A program made the position numbers and the translations under genes. The notes below the pieces were generated by a model. That model was not told where the DNA came from. It saw only the letters and a program-made list of their open reading frames with translations, and did no database searches. Shown here piece by piece: positions 1 to 8,585 of a DNA stretch of 64,000 nucleotides; the first letter of the stretch is position 1; each line of letters begins with the position of its first letter. The stretch lies in NCBI GenBank assembly GCA_009781425.1, contig WQYC01000002.1, forward strand, positions 1 through 64,000, given 5' to 3'. Source of the stretch: Oscillospiraceae bacterium (lineage in GTDB: Bacteria; Bacillota; Clostridia; Oscillospirales; Ruminococcaceae).

Positions 1-1770
1 CGGAGCCTGCGTTTGGTCGTATCCTCCGTATGCGTGGCTGATTGTGTCGATGGGTTGCGTGATTTCGTAATCACAGCGCGAGCACTTCTTAGATTCCTCG
101 CCTGCTACGACGCAAGTCGGTGCAGTTTTGACTGACCATTCTGCGGGTAAATTGTGGTCGCAAAGCTTGCATGGGCAAGAATCATCGCAGCTATTACAAT
201 ACTCACAACAATCACCGGAATCATCACAATGCGAGCAATCGGGGCATAAGCATTTACTGCAAACAACACATTCGCCGCAGCCGTCATTGCAAATATCGTG
301 TGTGCCGCTCGGAATTATATTTGTTCTATAATAATTACAATCAGAATAAGTACAATCGCTTCTTTCGAGTCCCGTTTCTGCGCAAGTGGCAGGAGTGATT
401 ACCTTCCAATCATCTAAGACATGAGAGCGTATATAGCCGATATATTCTTTTTGAGTTTTAACTTCGCAATTGCATCCCGGTCGTTTACAGGAACGCCCCA
501 AGGTAGCGGGTTTAAGACAATTCGCCGGCTCTATAATTTCCCAATCATTGTCATCTAAAAGAGGTCCTAATGCCGGAAGTGTAACCGTTACAGCGTTAGC
601 TCCGCCGCAATACCAGCATATTCCCGTCGCACTACCCTGAGAATTGCAATTTGCAGGTGAATTTATTGTAGGGTTTCCAATGAAAATATGCCCTTTAGCA
701 GGTAAATTATAAGCTTGTTGTTCATCACAACCCGAATTCAAGCATCTTTGAACTCTTTCGCCGGTTCTCAAACAGGGATGCTGGTTTTGTGCATAACCTA
801 TGCCGGAATTCCATTCTCTCCAAGTATCTTCCCAATTACTCATAAAATGCCCTAAAGCATCAATCGTTTCAACACCAAATGTTGCATTGCATCCGTCACG
901 TATGCAAAACCCGCCCGCTACAGAGCCATCATCAGTACAAGTAGGAAGCTTTACATCGCCGTCTATATCATGTCCCAATGGTGCAAAGAAGACTCTGTCT
1001 ATTTCAGTTGCATCGCATACGCGGGATTTACACGTCCTTGTTGTCGTATGTTCACCCGGTAGTGTACAGGTTGGCTTAATATCCAATACACTTTCATTCC
1101 ATTCACAGCTTCTGCAAATAAAGGTAGGAAGCTCCGGGGGGGTTCCGTCAGAGCTTGGCTCGCCCCAAGTAAAATGGATTCTTAAAAATTTTTCATACGC
1201 ATCTACGCTTGTGTTATTTTGGCTTAAATTCGCTGTAAAATCAACTACTCCATCTGCAGTTGGTGACGATATTGTGATTGCACGGTTCTCTAAAGACCCT
1301 CGCGGTCCTCCGGAGTTACTTCGCGTCCTTATGTATGAACCATATGCAACGATAGGATTTTGATTTTGAACTATAGGGGGTGAAGGAAGTATTGTGACAC
1401 CTTCAATTGCAAATCGAAACACAAATCTAAGTGTACCTGATACATTTGTGCTCATTCCAAATCCCATATCGTAAGGTATAAGTAATTGCCATAAAAGCTT
1501 CCCGCCAACCAGAACCTGATTACTCCCTGACATAACGGGGGTCAAGGTTGCGTTTCCGGTGCGCATTGTATCAGCGCGTCCCGGAAGATTATTGGGGTTA
1601 GCTGTGTGGATAACACCAACCAAATTCCCCAAGTCCGGTACAACATTCGCCGAAGCCATCAAAGCAGGCGGCAAAATCGGCAGCATCGGCATATCCGCTA
1701 TCATTGACACCAGCATTGCTAAAACGAGAAAAAGTGTGGTAATATTTTTCATTATATTTTTACTGTTCAT
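1..1770 (-). CDS. Secreted Cys-rich repeat surface protein (3' end beyond window)
   Basis: Read on the minus strand, the frame from the ATG at 1770 stays open for 590 codons to base 1, so the gene is truncated by the window and was skipped by the ORF track. The N-terminus is a signal peptide (basic MNSKNIMKN, then a hydrophobic run ending near ALMASA). Residues about 60-215 look like an extracellular beta domain. From about 215 onward come repeats with an aromatic W-x-V or D-W-K start, an A/P-T-C, a C-x2-C-like pair and a terminal GH or SH, for example DWKVITPATC and EWSVKTAPTC. A dense Cys block (residues about 510-555) contains many C-x2-C pairs. Such repeats are common in Firmicutes wall or surface proteins; function is unknown. 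The start is supported by AAGGAGAAAC upstream and a promoter at 1847-1875. Confidence 0.85.
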   Translation of the reverse strand, partial: MNSKNIMKNITTLFLVLAMLVSMIADMPMLPILPPALMASANVVPDLGNLVGVIHTANPNNLPGRADTMRTGNATLTPVMSGSNQVLVGGKLLWQLLIPYDMGFGMSTNVSGTLRFVFRFAIEGVTILPSPPIVQNQNPIVAYGSYIRTRSNSGGPRGSLENRAITISSPTADGVVDFTANLSQNNTSVDAYEKFLRIHFTWGEPSSDGTPPELPTFICRSCEWNESVLDIKPTCTLPGEHTTTRTCKSRVCDATEIDRVFFAPLGHDIDGDVKLPTCTDDGSVAGGFCIRDGCNATFGVETIDALGHFMSNWEDTWREWNSGIGYAQNQHPCLRTGERVQRCLNSGCDEQQAYNLPAKGHIFIGNPTINSPANCNSQGSATGICWYCGGANAVTVTLPALGPLLDDNDWEIIEPANCLKPATLGRSCKRPGCNCEVKTQKEYIGYIRSHVLDDWKVITPATCAETGLERSDCTYSDCNYYRTNIIPSGTHDICNDGCGECVVCSKCLCPDCSHCDDSGDCCEYCNSCDDSCPCKLCDHNLPAEWSVKTAPTCVVAGEESKKCSRCDYEITQPIDTISHAYGGYDQTQAP

Positions 1771-1846
1771 TTTGTTTCTCCTTCATATATTTTTGACTTT
1801 ATATGAAATCTTGTAATTTTTTATTATAGTACGCATTAGTATGAAC

Positions 1847-1875
1847 ATTTTACCAAATAAAAAATTAAATGTCAA
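1847..1875 (-). promoter_or_regulatory. Sigma-A-type promoter of the Cys-rich protein
   Basis: On the minus strand TTGACA (1875-1870) and TAAAAT (1852-1847) are separated by 17 bases, about 75 bases upstream of the ATG at 1770. Nothing else was recognised in the AT-rich stretch up to the terminator near 2000. Confidence 0.7.
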
Positions 1876-1999
1876 TACTTTTTTGTTATAAAATGTTATA
1901 AAATATTTTAATTATGCGTCTGCTGTTATCAACATACTAAATGTAGTGTTTATCACATATAATAGGCTTTACGTCCTGCCAATGCTGCGGAGATAAAAA

Positions 2000-2036
2000 A
2001 TAATCGGAGCGGGAATTTAATCCCGCTCCGCCTTTT
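2000..2036. terminator. Bidirectional intrinsic terminator
   Basis: A perfect 10-bp stem (CGGAGCGGGA at 2005-2014 with its complement at 2021-2030) has a 6-base loop and T-rich tracts on both sides. It lies just after the stop of the leftward GH127 gene, so its main role is probably to end that transcript. Confidence 0.85.
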
Positions 2037-2056
2037 TGTTTATGATAATTTTAAAA

Positions 2057-3916
2057 CTAATTCTCCGGAATCCACACCCGCATTTGATTTAATCCGCGAT
2101 TCCCCCACGTATAATATGGCACAAGCTTTATTGTACACGGCTCGGCTTCGGGGCTATTGAACGAGTATAAATCGCCGTTGTTTTTAAGGCGAAAGCCCTC
2201 GGCTTTTAAGTTATTATCCTCTATTGAAACCGCTCCGTTTTTCTTCACCGCAAGATTTAAAATTTCACCGCCGTTATCAACACCCTCTGCGCAGTAAATC
2301 AGCGCGCCTCTTGAAAAAGCGACCTTCCCGTTATTCGCGCTGACGTTGGAATCGGCGTAAATCCGCTTAACACTCATATCAAAATCAACAGTAATAACAT
2401 CGCCCTCCGCGAACGCGCCTTTAATGTAAGCGTAGCCGTCCTTAGCTTCGTATTCGCAGCTAATCTGCGTGTTTTCGCTCCAAAACGGCAGACGAATTGC
2501 AAGCATTTGATTAACCGCTTGCTTGAATTTATAAGTTACCTTTCCGTCAAAGGGGAAGTTCGTTTCGACTGCGATTTTCCCGTCAAGCTCGCCGTTTATA
2601 AATAAATGCGAGTAAATTACATCCTCTTTTTCCTCAAGGCTCCACGCATACTCGCCGATTGAGGTTAGAAGCCGTGCGACATTCGGCGGACAGCAAGCGC
2701 AGACGAACCACGACGGACGCTCGGGCTTTGCGTGCCAATGCGTCTTAGTCATACCCGAAATACCGGGAAGCACTTCAAGCGGATTTACATAGAAAAACTT
2801 CGTGCCGTCGAGTTCCATTCCCGCAAGCACGCAGTTATATAACGCCCGCTCCATAATATCAGCGTATTCGCCGCGCTTTTGCAGGTCAAGCATCTTCCGC
2901 GCAAAGAAAATGAGCCCGATAGAAGCGCAGGTTTCTGCATAAGCTGTATCATTCGGCAGGTGATAATCGGCGGTGAACGCTTCGCCCTCGTAAGCCGAGC
3001 CGATTGCGCCCGTGACGTACATTCGTTTTTGCACGATATTGCACCATAAGGTCTCGCAGGCTTTAACCAACGATTCGTCACCCGTAACAGCGGCGTAGTC
3101 CGCCATTCCCGCGTATAAATAAACCGCGCGGACAGAGTGCCCCGTTGCTTTTTCGAGCTCGCGGACAGGTGCGTTATTCTGCGCGTATTCTGTGTCGCCG
3201 CAGTCCAAACCCCAAACCTGCCAGTCCCGCTTTTTACATTCCTCACCGAAATAATGCGGATTTACGCCTCTTACATTGATAAAATGCCCCGCAAGCTCAA
3301 GATGTTTTTTGTCGCCTGTGCATTTGTACATACGCATTAAAGCGAGTTCGATTTCGGGGTGTCCGGGATAGCCCTCCGCGCCATCGGTGACAAAACGCTT
3401 GTAAATATGCGCTGTCATGCGTTCCATTATGTCAAGCAGCTTTGTTTTTCCTGTACACTGCGCGTAAGCAACCGCCGCTTCCATCATATGTCCCGCGCAA
3501 TAAAGCTCATGCGCCTCGGCAAGGTTCGTCCAGCGTTTTTCGGGAGCCTTAACTGTGAAATATGTATTCAAATAGCCGTCGTCATGCTGTGCTTCTGCGA
3601 TTAAATCAATCACCTCGTCACAGCGTTTTTCAAGCTCGGAATCGGGAAAAAGCGCAAGTGAATATGCCGCCGCTTCAAGCCATTTCGCGACGTCGCTGTC
3701 TTGAAACACCATGCCGTAAAACTCGCCGCTGCACTTCCCTGTTTTGATTACCTCGGCGGCGTGCCTGAAGTTCTCGACTGCGTGGCTTTTTTCCGCACCT
3801 GCGAGCTCGTCCTTGATTGCCTTTTCCTGATGCGGAATGATTGTGTCTTTTGCGAGCTGTTGATACCGCCCGAAAAAGCCGCCGTTAACCGTGAATCTTT
3901 TTAAAGTATTTTCCAT
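2057..3916 (-). CDS. GH127 beta-L-arabinofuranosidase (DUF1680 family)
   Basis: The 619-residue protein matches the DUF1680/GH127 family, which releases beta-linked L-arabinofuranose from plant glycans. The zinc-cysteine catalytic centre known from Bifidobacterium HypBA1 is visible: E328 and C330 in AETCASIG, and C408/C409 in CACCPPN; the second-last Cys is the expected nucleophile position. An (alpha/alpha) barrel fold and a C-terminal beta-sandwich are family knowledge. No signal peptide is present, so a cytoplasmic role on imported oligosaccharides is likely. The ATG at 3916 has AGGGGAGG a few bases upstream. It is not obviously in an operon: the GNAT gene lies 22 bp upstream on the same strand and could be cotranscribed. 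Confidence 0.93.
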   Translation of the reverse strand: MENTLKRFTVNGGFFGRYQQLAKDTIIPHQEKAIKDELAGAEKSHAVENFRHAAEVIKTGKCSGEFYGMVFQDSDVAKWLEAAAYSLALFPDSELEKRCDEVIDLIAEAQHDDGYLNTYFTVKAPEKRWTNLAEAHELYCAGHMMEAAVAYAQCTGKTKLLDIMERMTAHIYKRFVTDGAEGYPGHPEIELALMRMYKCTGDKKHLELAGHFINVRGVNPHYFGEECKKRDWQVWGLDCGDTEYAQNNAPVRELEKATGHSVRAVYLYAGMADYAAVTGDESLVKACETLWCNIVQKRMYVTGAIGSAYEGEAFTADYHLPNDTAYAETCASIGLIFFARKMLDLQKRGEYADIMERALYNCVLAGMELDGTKFFYVNPLEVLPGISGMTKTHWHAKPERPSWFVCACCPPNVARLLTSIGEYAWSLEEKEDVIYSHLFINGELDGKIAVETNFPFDGKVTYKFKQAVNQMLAIRLPFWSENTQISCEYEAKDGYAYIKGAFAEGDVITVDFDMSVKRIYADSNVSANNGKVAFSRGALIYCAEGVDNGGEILNLAVKKNGAVSIEDNNLKAEGFRLKNNGDLYSFNSPEAEPCTIKLVPYYTWGNRGLNQMRVWIPEN

Positions 3917-3938
3917 ACTGCCTCCCCTTGCTTATAGC

Positions 3939-4310
3939 TTATAAATAATTTTCTTTTGTTAGTTCATAATCCGCTACGTTGCTTTCTTCCTTTATTCCCG
4001 TGACTTTGAAGCCGAGCTTTTCATAAATGTGCCGGGCGCGATGATTGTCCAAATCAACATCTAAAATAATTCTCTCATATCCCAAGTTCATGAATAACTC
4101 TTCAATCAGCATAGACAAAAACCGCGTACCATAGCCTTTATCGCGCAATGCTGGGTCATGAATTTCAATACTGATTTGCGCTGTTTTGCAGCCCATGTTG
4201 TGGCAGTTCATCTCGCCGATAGCCTTGTCGCCGACTTCAATTACTAACTGCATATAATTTTCGTCAGGCGTCAAACTGCGGATTGTCAGTTCTTCTTTTT
4301 GAATAAGCAT
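3939..4310 (-). CDS. GNAT family N-acetyltransferase
   Basis: The 123-residue protein has the acetyl-CoA binding motif A (RDKGYGTRFL, residues about 57-66) and the late GNAT motif NHRARHIYEKLGF. These place it in the small-molecule or protein acetyltransferase superfamily; the substrate cannot be told from sequence. It is shorter than the usual 140-180 residues but includes the core fold. Its start overlaps the -35 element of the divergent promoter at 4310-4338, so the two units share a very compact control region. Confidence 0.88.
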   Translation of the reverse strand: MLIQKEELTIRSLTPDENYMQLVIEVGDKAIGEMNCHNMGCKTAQISIEIHDPALRDKGYGTRFLSMLIEELFMNLGYERIILDVDLDNHRARHIYEKLGFKVTGIKEESNVADYELTKENYL

Positions 4311-4338
4311 TGACTTTTTCCTTTAAACTTGTTATAAT
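4310..4338 (+). promoter_or_regulatory. Promoter of the ECF S-component/DUF1893 pair
   Basis: TTGACT (4310-4315) and TATAAT (4333-4338) are spaced by 17 bases. An AAGGAG ribosome binding site follows at about 4361 before the ATG at 4374. Confidence 0.8.
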
Positions 4339-4373
4339 TAAGAAAACACAAAATTTTCCAAAGGAGCAGTTAT

Positions 4374-4946
4374 ATGAAAAACACATTAGTATTGCACAAA
4401 TCTGCACTTAAAACAAAATCGCTTGTAGCCTTAGCGGCGATTGCCGCCGCGGTTGCGCTTCCGCAAGTTTTCCACTTTCTCGGCGTGCTTTCGGGAATCG
4501 CAAGCCCCTCAGGTATCGGCGCGACCTTCCTGCCTATGCACATTCCTGTTTTCATCGCCGCTTTTATGGCAGGGCCTGCCGTCGGTTTAATCGCGGGTGT
4601 AATGAGTCCGCTCGTCAGCTACGGCTTCACAATGCTCGCTTTCGGTACGGCAATGCCCGCTTTGGCATTACTGCCGTTCATGATGCTTGAGCTCGCAGGC
4701 TACGGATTCGCGGCAGGTCTGCTCAGCAAAGCCAAAACACCGATGCTTCTGAACCTCGTGATTGCACAGGCTGCAGGGCGCGCGCTTCGCACTGCTGCAG
4801 TTTTAGTCGCTGTTTTTATTCTCGGAATAAATAATCCGCCGTCAGCCGTCAGCACAATCTGGACGACGATTACAATCGGACTGCCGGGAATCATGCTGCA
4901 ATGGGCGTTAATCCCGCTGTTCATTCACCGCTTTAAAAAGTCATGA
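4374..4946 (+). CDS. ECF transporter S component (substrate unknown)
   Basis: The 190-residue, strongly hydrophobic protein has about five to six membrane segments. The segment LPMHIPVFIAAFMAGPAVG followed by a glycine-rich helix is typical of the ECF_trnsprt (PF12822) S components that capture vitamins or other micronutrients for a shared energy-coupling module (EcfT with two ATPases). The energising module is not in this window, as expected for group II systems. The substrate cannot be assigned; no riboswitch was recognised in the short leader. The stop codon overlaps the start of the DUF1893 gene by 4 bases, so the two are translationally coupled and may share a ligand. Confidence 0.85.
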   Translation: MKNTLVLHKSALKTKSLVALAAIAAAVALPQVFHFLGVLSGIASPSGIGATFLPMHIPVFIAAFMAGPAVGLIAGVMSPLVSYGFTMLAFGTAMPALALLPFMMLELAGYGFAAGLLSKAKTPMLLNLVIAQAAGRALRTAAVLVAVFILGINNPPSAVSTIWTTITIGLPGIMLQWALIPLFIHRFKKS

Positions 4947-5377
4947 CCGACCTTGAAAAAGCAAGAGCCTTGTTAGCAGACGGCAGCTTCGGCAATTGTA
5001 TACTTTACAGGAACGGTACGATTCACGCTTCTCACGGCAAGGGAATCGCTCCCATGCTTGAGTTTTTGGAAGCAGGAATCGACATGACGGACTTCTCCGC
5101 CGCAGATACAGTTGTTGGGAAAGCATTAGCTTTTCTGTTTGTTCATGCAGGTGTTAAAGAGGTTTATGCCGATGTTATGAGCGAGAGCGCAGTTAAAATT
5201 TTATCGCTTTACAGAGTCCGCCATGTTCACGGCGAGCTCGTCGAGCAAATTAAAAACCGCGCCGGCAACGGAATCTGCCCGATGGAGAGCGCGGTTGAAA
5301 ATATAGAAGGTCACGACGAGGCTTACGAAATTTTGAAGGCTAAATACACTGCCTTGACTCGCAATACTCGCAGGTAG
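4943..5377 (+). CDS. DUF1893 protein (TM1506-like, deaminase-like fold)
   Basis: The 144-residue protein matches DUF1893: it begins DLEKARALL and continues with a SHGKGIAPMLEFL stretch and DTVVGKALAFL. The Thermotoga member TM1506 is known to have a cytidine-deaminase-like fold but no established activity. The ATGA overlap with the upstream S component implies coexpression and a possible role in handling the imported compound; that is inference. Its 3' end overlaps the convergent pyrB gene by 38 bases, tail to tail, with no terminator between them. Confidence 0.85.
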   Translation: MTDLEKARALLADGSFGNCILYRNGTIHASHGKGIAPMLEFLEAGIDMTDFSAADTVVGKALAFLFVHAGVKEVYADVMSESAVKILSLYRVRHVHGELVEQIKNRAGNGICPMESAVENIEGHDEAYEILKAKYTALTRNTRR

Positions 5378-6413
5378 CCACGCCGCCTTTTATAATAAAG
5401 CTGTGCGGTAAATGCGGTTCTTTCTGTAATATGCAGTTCTCATTTTTGCACTTTATGCCACCATCGCCGTCTTGCGCTTCGCCTTTAAGAAGCACGGGCG
5501 GCGTTATGTTGTAGTTCAGAATAATCAGGATTAACGCCATTCTGACGTACATTCCGTAGTGCGCCTGCTTGAAATAAAGCGCGCGCGGGTCGCTGTCAAC
5601 AGCGACATCAATTTCATTGAGTCTCGGGAGCGGGTGCATGACTATCAAGTCATCGCCTGCTTTTTTCATTTTCTCCGCGTCTAAAATATAACGCGAAGCC
5701 TGCTTCTCATATTCCGCCTCGCTCGCGAACCGTTCCTTTTGAATCCGCGTCATGTAAAGCACGTCCAGCCCGCCAATTACCTCATCTATAGAATCAGACT
5801 TGCTCCATTTTTCAAGCGGCGCGGTTATGTATTCGGGCATTTGCAATTCCTCAGTCGAAATAAAAACAAAGCTGTTCCCCTCGTAGCAGGACAAAGCCTT
5901 GACGAGCGAATGCACAGTTCTGCCGTATTTCAAGTCGCCGCAAATCCCGATTTTCAGCCCCGTGAGTCTCCCCTTTTCCTTATGCAGGGTCAGCATATCG
6001 GTGAGCGTTTGCGTGGGGTGCAGGTGCCCGCCGTCGCCCGCGTTTATAATCGGGCAGTCCGCGGTTAGCGCGGCGGCTTTCACCGAGCCCGCGACAGGGT
6101 GCCGCATTACCATTATGTCGGAATAGCCCGAAACAGTTTTCGTGGTGTCCTTGAGGCTCTCACCCTTCATAACGCTCGAAGCCGTAGGATTATCAAAGCC
6201 GATAATCCCGCCGCCGAGCCGAAGCATCGCACTCTGGAAGCTCATCTGCGTCCTCGTGCTCGGCTCATAAAACAGCGTTCCCATAATTTTTCCGCGGCAA
6301 GAAGCCTCATAAATATGCGGGTTGTCCATAATTTTTTCGCCGAGGTTAATAATTTCGTCCCACTGCGATTTCCCGAAGTCGTTGAGGTCGATTAGGTGGT
6401 TGAGGTTTTTCAT
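5340..6413 (-). CDS. pyrB: Aspartate carbamoyltransferase with fused PyrI-type zinc domain
   Basis: The first about 305 residues are an aspartate transcarbamylase catalytic chain (first committed step of pyrimidine synthesis: carbamoyl phosphate plus aspartate to carbamoyl aspartate). The carbamoyl phosphate loop STRTQMSF, GDGGHLHPTQ and HPLPRLNEI are present. The last about 45 residues form a C-x4-C ... C-x2-C zinc site (CKNENC, then CEYCE), which closely resembles the C-terminal zinc domain of the regulatory chain PyrI. The nucleotide-binding allosteric domain of PyrI is absent. The fusion should therefore keep the structural zinc contact without the usual CTP/ATP control; that is inference. 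The start has AAGGAAAAA upstream. Confidence 0.93.
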   Translation of the reverse strand: MKNLNHLIDLNDFGKSQWDEIINLGEKIMDNPHIYEASCRGKIMGTLFYEPSTRTQMSFQSAMLRLGGGIIGFDNPTASSVMKGESLKDTTKTVSGYSDIMVMRHPVAGSVKAAALTADCPIINAGDGGHLHPTQTLTDMLTLHKEKGRLTGLKIGICGDLKYGRTVHSLVKALSCYEGNSFVFISTEELQMPEYITAPLEKWSKSDSIDEVIGGLDVLYMTRIQKERFASEAEYEKQASRYILDAEKMKKAGDDLIVMHPLPRLNEIDVAVDSDPRALYFKQAHYGMYVRMALILIILNYNITPPVLLKGEAQDGDGGIKCKNENCILQKEPHLPHSFIIKGGVATCEYCESRQCI

Positions 6414-6453
6414 AAATTTTTCCTTTTCTTTTTATGTAGATAATGCTTATTTT

Positions 6454-7518
6454 CTATGAACATCCAAGCTCCAATTCAATCCATTTTCGGATTATTCTTC
6501 GGTTTTCAGAGTCATTTAATGAAATGTTAAATCCGGCAAGTTTATGAGGCGGATTATTACAACTTAAATATTCCTCGCCGTTGTGATAAATTCTATAAGG
6601 TCCTTTTTTGCAATTTCTGCCGCAAGTACAACCATCTTCCTTTAACGCATTTACAAATTCCTCGGAAAGCACCGGAGTTATTTCATCAAGGTGTCTTGCA
6701 TTTTTTGTATTTGGAGTTACTTTACATCCCGATATTATCATATCAATTCTGCAAATCATTTGTTTGGTTTTTCGTGATGTGTATGTTATGATTGCGTAAT
6801 CCCAAATTTCGGCGTTAATATGACAATTATTATCTACCAGCAATTTATCTAAATCGATTAGCCAATCCTTTATTTCCGGGGGTTGCGTATCAACGAAATT
6901 TACCATTTTCATATCATGCCATATTGACGTTTCGCTTGCAAGAGGGTAAAAATCGCAACGCATAAAACCGTTTCGCAAATAATCCCAATCATTTGGAATA
7001 TTCTCTTGAGCTTTTGCGAGCAATTTTAATCCGATAATTAAATCCGAATTATTTTCATTAGATACATAAAAAATTTCGGTTTCCGACAGTTTCACTGAAT
7101 TTGAATAATTAATATCTTTAAAATGGAATCCCATTTCGGATAAAAATACAAAGATTTCAGCTACACGTTTACCTGACATTTTTTTCATTGTTTGATGAGG
7201 ATAGCTTCTTCTCTTTGTTTTGACAAGTAAATCACTGCCGCGAACATTTAATTCACGTTTCGGTACTGTTTCAAGTTTGCCTTGAACTCCCATAAAATAT
7301 AAAATCGCAGAGAGTTCATCTATAGCGATTTTAGACTTATCGGTAGCTATTTTGTCATATAATTCATACAAAAATGTGCGAAACGCATTTATTCCTGCGT
7401 TTATTTCCGTATTTGTCAATCCATAACGGAATTGTTCCACAACAATAAAATCATTTGGCGTGTATTTGATAATAACATTTTTTAAATAATTGCAAACATC
7501 GGTTAAATTAAATTTCAT
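6454..7518 (-). CDS. Hypothetical protein with C-terminal Cys cluster
   Basis: I do not recognise this 354-residue protein. The ATG at 7518 is chosen over the ORF-track start at 7548 because GGAGGAAAAA sits directly before it; the upstream ATG has no such site. The N-terminal half is helical and rich in charged residues. The C-terminal 60 residues contain CTCGRNCKKG and, 18 residues later, a further Cys (LSCNN), which may form a metal site. It is soluble, lacks a signal peptide and lies between mreB and pyrB on the same strand with 33- and 40-bp gaps, so it may be part of that unit. AT-rich composition compared with its neighbours hints at later acquisition. Confidence 0.7.
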   Translation of the reverse strand: MKFNLTDVCNYLKNVIIKYTPNDFIVVEQFRYGLTNTEINAGINAFRTFLYELYDKIATDKSKIAIDELSAILYFMGVQGKLETVPKRELNVRGSDLLVKTKRRSYPHQTMKKMSGKRVAEIFVFLSEMGFHFKDINYSNSVKLSETEIFYVSNENNSDLIIGLKLLAKAQENIPNDWDYLRNGFMRCDFYPLASETSIWHDMKMVNFVDTQPPEIKDWLIDLDKLLVDNNCHINAEIWDYAIITYTSRKTKQMICRIDMIISGCKVTPNTKNARHLDEITPVLSEEFVNALKEDGCTCGRNCKKGPYRIYHNGEEYLSCNNPPHKLAGFNISLNDSENRRIIRKWIELELGCS

Positions 7519-7551
7519 TTTTTCCTCCGTAAATATAAATTCTATCAAGTT

Positions 7552-8571
7552 CTACTTATACTTATAAAGCGAAATCCGTTCAAATCCGTCTAACAGCTCC
7601 CCCGTATGCCTAAAAGCTAATCCCACGCCTCTCGCCACGCACTCTGACGGCTTATCCGCCGCTATGCAGGGTGCGCCTACGAATGAGGTTATAAGCCTGT
7701 CGAGTCCGCCGAGCAACGCCCCGCCGCCTGTCAGCACCACGCCGTTTGTATGTATATCGCCGACAAGCTCCGGCGGCGTTTGTTCAAGCACGCTGCGAAT
7801 CGCCGCGATGATTTCGTCAACACAGCTCGAAAGTGCTTCCTGTATATCCAAGTCGTTTATATCCACGCTCACAGGCAGTCCTTTTAAAATTCCGCGCCCC
7901 TTGACAGCCATGACTGCCGTTCCGTCGGGGTCGTAGACGTTGGCGATTGCTTTTTTTGCGGCTTCGGCTGTCTTTTCACCGATGATTAGCTTGTATTTGG
8001 AATTCAAGTGCTTGATTATCGCCGCGTCCATTTTGTTTCCGCCGACTTTAACAGAAGCCGAGCTTACAATGCCGTTGAAGGAAGCGACAGCTATATCGGT
8101 AGTTCCGCCGCCGATGTCAACCACCATTACGCCGTTTGGCTTGGTAATGTCGATTCCCGCACCGAGTAGCGCGGCTATCGGCTCGTCGATTAAATAAACC
8201 TTCCGCGCGCCTGCCACCATAGCAGTTTCTACAAGTGCGCGCCGCTCAACATCGGTAACAAAAGACGGCACGCAGAGTGCTATTCGCGGCTTGACTAACA
8301 TATTTCCGCTGACCTTGCGGATAAATTCACGAACCATAATTTCAGTCATGTAGTTATCAGAAACCACACCCTCACGAAGCGGGTGCGCGGCGATAATATA
8401 CTCGGGCGTTCTCCCAATCATTCTGTACGCTTCCTCGCCAACAGCGATGACCTGCCGCTTTTTCTTGTCATAAGCGACAACGCTCGGCTCGTGAAGGACA
8501 ACGCCCTTACCGCCGATAGTTATGATTACATTAGCTGTTCCGAGGTCAATTCCAATATCCACCGATGACAT
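7552..8571 (-). CDS. mreB: MreB/Mbl-family bacterial actin
   Basis: The 339-residue protein has the actin-like ATPase signatures in order: phosphate 1 GIDLGTANV near the N-terminus, phosphate 2 VVDIGGGTTDIAV in the middle, and the adenosine motif LTGGGALLGGL near residue 285. MreB-family filaments guide cell-wall synthesis along the membrane of rod-shaped cells. Length is typical. No mreC or mreD follows, so this copy is outside the usual mreBCD operon and could be Mbl or another paralogue; sequence reading cannot separate these. AAAGGACG precedes the ATG. It is 14 bp downstream of cca. Confidence 0.92.
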   Translation of the reverse strand: MSSVDIGIDLGTANVIITIGGKGVVLHEPSVVAYDKKKRQVIAVGEEAYRMIGRTPEYIIAAHPLREGVVSDNYMTEIMVREFIRKVSGNMLVKPRIALCVPSFVTDVERRALVETAMVAGARKVYLIDEPIAALLGAGIDITKPNGVMVVDIGGGTTDIAVASFNGIVSSASVKVGGNKMDAAIIKHLNSKYKLIIGEKTAEAAKKAIANVYDPDGTAVMAVKGRGILKGLPVSVDINDLDIQEALSSCVDEIIAAIRSVLEQTPPELVGDIHTNGVVLTGGGALLGGLDRLITSFVGAPCIAADKPSECVARGVGLAFRHTGELLDGFERISLYKYK

Positions 8572-8585
8572 ATCACTTACGTCCT

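Noticed and set aside
105-398. Small ORFs at the left edge (105-287 minus, 128-331 and 171-398 plus)
   Set aside because: All lie in other frames of the long Cys-rich protein.
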